A stretch of DNA of 15,931 nt from Acidaminococcus sp. CAG:917 (lineage in GTDB: Bacteria; Bacillota; Clostridia; Christensenellales; CAG-917), in the NCBI GenBank assembly GCA_000437555.1, contig FR901010.1, forward strand, positions 1 through 15,931, given 5' to 3'. The notes below the pieces were generated by a model. It saw only the letters and a list, made by a program, of their open reading frames with translations. It ran no database searches and was not told where the DNA came from. The first letter of the stretch is position 1, and each line of letters opens with the position of its first letter. A program made the translations under genes and the position numbers. Positions 12,591 through 15,931 of the stretch are shown here, one piece after another.

Positions 12591-12663
12591 AAAAAGTAAG
12601 AAAAAGGTAGAACATCCAAAAAAATCGGAGAGAAAAAAGATGTTCTACCTTTTACCACATAGG
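12566..12663 (-). ncRNA. Candidate small RNA
   Basis: A possible minus-strand promoter (TAGGCA at 12692-12697, 16 bases, TATTAT at 12670-12675) would start a transcript near 12663. It would run through a 15-base-pair stem with a 22-base pyrimidine-rich loop (12602-12653) and end at the hairpin and T-tract at 12565-12590, giving an RNA of about 98 bases. I recognise no known RNA family. The promoter match is moderate and the idea rests on the order of signals. Confidence 0.3.
12602..12653. repeat. 15-base-pair perfect inverted repeat
   Basis: AAAAGGTAGAACATC (12602-12616) is exactly reversed by GATGTTCTACCTTTT (12639-12653) around a 22-base purine-rich centre. It is far longer than expected by chance, and lies outside any coding region. 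T-runs end the arm on both strands, so it could also terminate transcription in either direction, though the loop is long for a terminator. Confidence 0.85.
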
Positions 12664-13066
12664 TGGCATATAATAGGAAAACTATTTAACCTGCCTACGC
12701 GCATATCATATTTTTTAAAACTTAAAATTAAATTAAAAACAAATTTAATTTAAAAATTTTTTTGAATATTTAATTTTTAATTGCCTTTTCGGTTCTGTCT
12801 GTCATAGACATTCTCGTAATGGCTTGTCGGAACATTTCTCAATATGCCTGTCTGTTTTATTTAATTTGATTTTAAGTTTTTTTATTTAAAATTAATATTG
12901 ATAATATATAATCAAAAAACGGTTTTAATAAAACAATACCAAAGTCGCAAATTGCAATTATCGGTGTTTACCGTTTTAATCGTTTAATATAAAAAAATTA
13001 TTTTCGAGCAATAGGGATTATAATTCCGCTTCTGAAAACAAAATTACAGTTTATAGCTTTTAACTG

Positions 13067-13094
13067 TTGCAACATTCTTAATTTGGGTTAAAAT
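13067..13094 (+). promoter_or_regulatory. Possible promoter of the two-component genes
   Basis: TTGCAA (13067-13072) and TAAAAT (13089-13094) are 16 bases apart, ending 47 bases before the response regulator start. A small AATTG/CAATT inverted repeat follows at 13098-13110, a possible regulator site. Confidence 0.4.
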
Positions 13095-13141
13095 TTAATT
13101 GATGCAATTTAAAAGCTGCGCCTAAAGGCAAAGGAGTAAAT

Positions 13142-13819
13142 ATGCGCGTATTACTTATTGAAGACTCAAAAAGTTTATCTCAGGCATTGGTAGCGGTGCT
13201 GAAAAAAGAAAAATACGAGGTCGAGAACGTCTACGACGGCGAGAGCGGTCTGGAATTCGGACTAAGCAACGTTTTCGATATCATTCTGCTTGACGTTATG
13301 CTCCCCGAAATGAGCGGTTTCGACGTTCTAAAAAAACTCAGACAAAACAAAATTACCACTCCGATAATAATGCTCACCGCTCTGTCCGACGAGGCAAACA
13401 AAGTGCACGGGCTCGATTGCGGAGCGGACGACTATATCGCTAAGCCTTTTTCCATTCCCGAACTGCTTGCGAGAATAAGAGCTCTGACTCGCCGCAAAAG
13501 CGATACCTACCAAGGTTTTATATCACACAACGGCGTCAATCTTGACGTCAATACTTATAAGCTTGAATATGAAGATAAAAGCGTCAAACTTTCGGTCAAG
13601 GAATTTGAAATTTTAAAATATCTTTTTGAAAAAGGAAACGCCATTGCAGACAAAGAAAATCTTATAGCTAAAGTATGGGGTTTCGACAGCGAATTCGAAT
13701 CCAACACGCTTGAAGTGTTCATATCCTTTTTGAGAAAAAAACTTACTTTTTTAAACGCCCCGTTTACCATAAACGCCATAAGAGGTGTGGGATATCAGTT
13801 AGAAGATAAAAAAGATTAA
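13142..13819 (+). CDS. OmpR/PhoB-family response regulator
   Basis: A 225-residue two-component regulator that becomes phosphorylated by its partner kinase and binds DNA. The receiver domain (1-115) has the acidic pair E7/D8, phosphoacceptor D51 in LLDVMLPEMSG, T79 in MLTA, and K101 in KPFSIPELLARI. The C-terminal winged helix (about 125-222) shows SVKEFEILKYLFEKGN, NTLEVFISFLRKKL and the ending IRGVGYQL, all typical of OmpR-type output domains. Length is standard. AAAGGAG lies six bases before the ATG. The kinase gene follows after 84 bases. Targets are unknown; such pairs commonly sense envelope conditions in Gram-positive bacteria. Confidence 0.95.
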   Translation: MRVLLIEDSKSLSQALVAVLKKEKYEVENVYDGESGLEFGLSNVFDIILLDVMLPEMSGFDVLKKLRQNKITTPIIMLTALSDEANKVHGLDCGADDYIAKPFSIPELLARIRALTRRKSDTYQGFISHNGVNLDVNTYKLEYEDKSVKLSVKEFEILKYLFEKGNAIADKENLIAKVWGFDSEFESNTLEVFISFLRKKLTFLNAPFTINAIRGVGYQLEDKKD

Positions 13820-13903
13820 TTAAGATAAAAATATACTTGAGTCAATTAGCAGGTATTAAAGCGCATACGCTTAAATTTAATCGGAAACGGAAATCGGAAT
13901 AAT

Positions 13904-15367
13904 ATGAAAATAAGCGTCAACACGTCATCTAAAAAGGAACTTTTTAACGACCTTAAAATAAAATTTATGCTGCTCGCGTCAATTATCGGCACGGCAATTC
14001 TTTTGATTATTTTTATTGCGATTTTTGCGGCTCAATACGGCGATATGCAACTGAGCATAAAAGACAGCCTTTTTACAACCATAGAAGATTTTAAAAGCAA
14101 CAGCGGTGCGGGCTCGGAATTCGACGACTTCGATACCAGAAACCACTGTATTTTGCTTGTGGAAAGAAACGGAATAATTGTCATAAAACAACATTTTGAC
14201 GGGTATACTCCGACAGAACAGTCGCAAATAATCAATATCGTCATAAACACCGACAACGAAAGAGTGACAATAGGAAAAAGGCATTTTCAGATTTTAAAGG
14301 AAAGCACTTCGAATTATGTGTTTGACGAAACTGTTTATGCAATTTACGACTACACAATGGAATACAATTCGATAATGATTATGGTTATCGCCTTTTCCTG
14401 TTCGATAATTTTGTCGGCGTGGCTCTTTTCTTTAATCGGTTGGCTGTTTGCAAAACACGCCGTAAAGCCGGTCGAATACGCATTTCACAACCAAAAGGAG
14501 CTCGTCACAAACGTATCTCACGAGCTCAAAACGCCGCTTACCGTTTTGGCGACAAATATAAATCTCGCAAAAGGCTCGCTGACCGCAAAAAACGCAGAAG
14601 CGAAAAGCTGGCTGGACAGCTCTGCCGCTCAGATAGAGAAAATGAATAAACTTATTCTGGAGATGCTTGAGTTATCGAAATTTACCAGCGTGTTTTACAA
14701 TCCCAATTTCGAGAAAATTAACCTAAGCGACTTTTTGGAAAGCACCCTGCTTTCTTTTGAAGCCACGTGCTATTTTAAAAAAATCACGCTCGAAACAAAA
14801 ATCGAAAAAGACGTTTGGTGCTACGTCGACAAAAACTCGCTTGAAAGGCTTCTTTCCATTCTCTGCGACAATGCGATAAAGTATACGCCCGAGGACGGCA
14901 AAATAAGAGCGGGACTCGTCAGACAGAAAAAGAAAGTGACGCTCACCATATCCAATACGGGCGAAGGAATAAGCGAGGAAAACATCAAGCACATTTTTGA
15001 AAGATTTTACAAAGTCTCCACCGACGTGGAACAGTCAAAAAGCTTCGGGCTCGGGCTTTCTATCGCCAGGTCTATCGCTCAATCAATGGGCGGCGAAATA
15101 AGCTGCGAGAGCGAGCCGAATAAATACACCGCTTTTACCGTTACTTTGCCTTTGGAAAAAAAGAAAAACCAAGGAGAGGTCAATCAAAAACGTCTGTCAG
15201 AGCGAAAAAAGGACGCTAAAGCTTTAGCCGAAACAAAATCGCAAACAGACGCTAAAAAGGTCAAATCAAAGCATAAACGCAGAGCTTTAACAAGCAGCGA
15301 AAGTGAAAATAATTTTATTGAAAAAGAAACTCGGCAAATTGAAAGCGACGACGAGCGGCAAAAATAA
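13904..15367 (+). CDS. Sensor histidine kinase with lysine-rich C-terminal extension
   Basis: A 487-residue membrane kinase, partner of the preceding regulator. Two membrane helices (about 19-43 and 154-184) bracket a roughly 110-residue external sensor segment with no family I recognise. The dimerisation and phosphoacceptor part has H206 in NVSHELKTPLTV. The ATPase part has the N box LLSILCDNAIKYT (N323), G1 box as NTGEGI (351-356, with Asn in place of the usual Asp), IFERFYK (364-370), and G2 box GLGLSIAR (382-389). No separate HAMP domain is obvious between helix 2 and the H box, only about 15 residues. Residues after about 418 are unusual: some 70 residues rich in Lys, Arg, Glu and Ser follow the normal domain end. 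The ribosome site (CGGAAT) is weak. Confidence 0.94.
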   Translation: MKISVNTSSKKELFNDLKIKFMLLASIIGTAILLIIFIAIFAAQYGDMQLSIKDSLFTTIEDFKSNSGAGSEFDDFDTRNHCILLVERNGIIVIKQHFDGYTPTEQSQIINIVINTDNERVTIGKRHFQILKESTSNYVFDETVYAIYDYTMEYNSIMIMVIAFSCSIILSAWLFSLIGWLFAKHAVKPVEYAFHNQKELVTNVSHELKTPLTVLATNINLAKGSLTAKNAEAKSWLDSSAAQIEKMNKLILEMLELSKFTSVFYNPNFEKINLSDFLESTLLSFEATCYFKKITLETKIEKDVWCYVDKNSLERLLSILCDNAIKYTPEDGKIRAGLVRQKKKVTLTISNTGEGISEENIKHIFERFYKVSTDVEQSKSFGLGLSIARSIAQSMGGEISCESEPNKYTAFTVTLPLEKKKNQGEVNQKRLSERKKDAKALAETKSQTDAKKVKSKHKRRALTSSESENNFIEKETRQIESDDERQK

Positions 15368-15380
15368 TGCCGCTCGTTTT
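15351..15380 (+). terminator. Intrinsic terminator overlapping the kinase stop codon
   Basis: ACGAGCGGCA (15351-15360) and TGCCGCTCGT (15368-15377) form a perfect ten-base-pair stem; the seven-base loop contains the TAA stop (15365-15367), and a short T-run follows. The 5' arm is coding sequence for the last residues of the kinase. Confidence 0.85.
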
Positions 15381-15392
15381 AGCTTTCAGATT

Positions 15393-15931
15393 TTATCTTT
15401 TAAATTCCTTTTTGATATTTCTCAAAATTTCCTTTTGACCGCTATCAAGTCTTAACGATTCTATCCCCTTTCGTATGGCAATAAGACTTACAGAATTCGT
15501 GTATCTTTTTTGCAATAAAATTTCAACCGTCTTTTTAAAATCTCTTACTGCCAAAACGGAAAGAAGCCATCCCAAAGCCATTTCCACATAATAGTCGTCG
15601 TTTGTAATTTTTGAAGTAATTTCGACTATCTCGTCATAACGGTCGCTTGTAAAATAGTCCAAAAAACAAACAACGCCGTATCTTATCGAATACACTCTGT
15701 CCGATTCGGTCTGCTCTTTTGCGTGTTTAAAAACGGCGTCAAAGTCGTCGCCCTTATTCCACAAGGCCGCCGTCATTGTGTCGCAAACCCCCCAATTGTC
15801 GACATAAGGCAAAAATTTGTCGAGTAGTCCAAGCTTTTTTGCCGTTCCTTTTTGCATACCTAAAAGTAAGCCGTGAAGCATATTTTCGTCATAATATTCA
15901 TGCGGCAAAGTTTTAAAAAAAACGTCCGCCT
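15393..15931 (-). CDS. AlkD-like DNA alkylation repair protein, 5'-truncated
   Basis: C-terminal part of a HEAT-like helical repeat protein of the DNA alkylation repair (AlkD) family, enzymes that remove alkylated bases. The frame stays open to the right edge and reads DVFFKTLPHEYYDENMLHG there, matching the family's LPHxYyxENxLHg segment, so the gene starts beyond 15931; the TTG at 15906-15908 is not a start. Further family-like features: LLDKFLPYVDNWGVCDTM, with the VDNWxxCD motif, then SIRYGVVCFLDYF (compare xxRfgxVxLlxyf) and DDYYVEMALGWLLSV (compare YYvxmAxAWxlS). Its stop is convergent with the kinase terminator, 26 bases apart. It is on the opposite strand to the two-component genes and shows no link to them. 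Confidence 0.88.
   Translation of the reverse strand, partial: ADVFFKTLPHEYYDENMLHGLLLGMQKGTAKKLGLLDKFLPYVDNWGVCDTMTAALWNKGDDFDAVFKHAKEQTESDRVYSIRYGVVCFLDYFTSDRYDEIVEITSKITNDDYYVEMALGWLLSVLAVRDFKKTVEILLQKRYTNSVSLIAIRKGIESLRLDSGQKEILRNIKKEFKR

Larger units (their letters stand above)
12213..13141. other. 929-base AT-rich intergenic region between divergent genes
   Basis: No credible protein gene is present. From left to right it holds possible promoter signals for the lipid kinase, a minus-strand G/C hairpin with T-tract (12565-12590), a 15-base-pair inverted repeat (12602-12653), a very A/T-rich stretch (about 12704-12780) with a ten-base A/T inverted repeat (12725-12734 with 12742-12751), a small TGTCT/AGACA hairpin (12796-12810), and the promoter and ribosome site of the response regulator. 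About 12811-13060 shows nothing I can name. Confidence 0.7.

Noticed and set aside
12446..12658. 70-codon minus-strand reading frame with a hydrophobic middle
   Set aside because: It starts at GTG without a ribosome site and runs through the long inverted repeat and the G/C terminator hairpin, so it is almost certainly non-coding.
15906..15908. TTG as start codon of the AlkD-like gene
   Set aside because: The frame remains open to the window edge and the upstream residues continue the family pattern, so the gene is truncated by the window.
1..15931. CRISPR array, tRNA, rRNA, insertion sequence or integrase
   Set aside because: No regularly spaced repeats, no recognisable RNA gene of these classes, and no transposase or recombinase reading frame on either strand.

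Overview
The window comes from an AT-rich, low-GC Gram-positive bacterium, most likely an uncultured Clostridia-type gut Firmicute. Support for this: AGGAGG-type ribosome binding sites, TTGACA/TATAAT-type promoters, a MurG with the SRGDQ..NA signature, YegS/DgkB-type lipid kinase, an OmpR/histidine kinase pair, and a zinc-ribbon/TIR protein of a kind I associate with gut Clostridia. TGA, TAA and TAG are all used as stops, so the standard code applies. Species cannot be named from the sequence alone.

Region 1 (1-3140, + strand) is a cell-envelope block: the 3' end of murG, an uncharacterised membrane-anchored protein with a large beta-rich external part, a small three-helix membrane protein, and an Lgt-type prolipoprotein diacylglyceryl transferase translationally overlapped with it, closed by a strong hairpin terminator.

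Region 2 (3310-11156, - strand) is the most striking part: a seven-gene cluster transcribed leftwards from a near-consensus promoter at 11128-11156. In transcription order it encodes an XRE-type regulator, an SPFH/YdjI-like membrane-scaffold protein, a 335-residue coiled-coil protein, a 198-residue Snf7/ESCRT-III-like helical protein, a 919-residue membrane-anchored zinc-ribbon/TIR/TPR-like protein, a Vps4-like AAA ATPase with an N-terminal MIT-like helical domain, and a zinc-ribbon/trypsin-like serine protease. A second good promoter (5399-5428) sits in front of the ATPase and protease. My reading (inference) is an ESCRT-like membrane-remodelling or membrane-stress module, comparable in part to the PspA/SPFH ydjFGHI operon of Bacillus, wired to two potentially lethal effectors (a TIR NADase candidate and a protease). 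This resembles a membrane-surveillance or anti-phage system.

Region 3 (11157-13141) holds a diacylglycerol-kinase-family lipid kinase on the - strand and a 929-base AT-rich intergenic stretch that contains a long inverted repeat followed by a minus-strand terminator, possibly a small RNA gene.

Region 4 (13142-15931) is an OmpR-family response regulator and its sensor histidine kinase (+ strand), ended by a terminator whose loop contains the kinase stop codon, and a convergent, window-truncated AlkD-like DNA alkylation repair gene on the - strand. Several genes (lipid kinase, Lgt, MurG, SPFH, ESCRT-like proteins) concern the membrane or envelope, but only the region 2 genes are physically arranged as one system.
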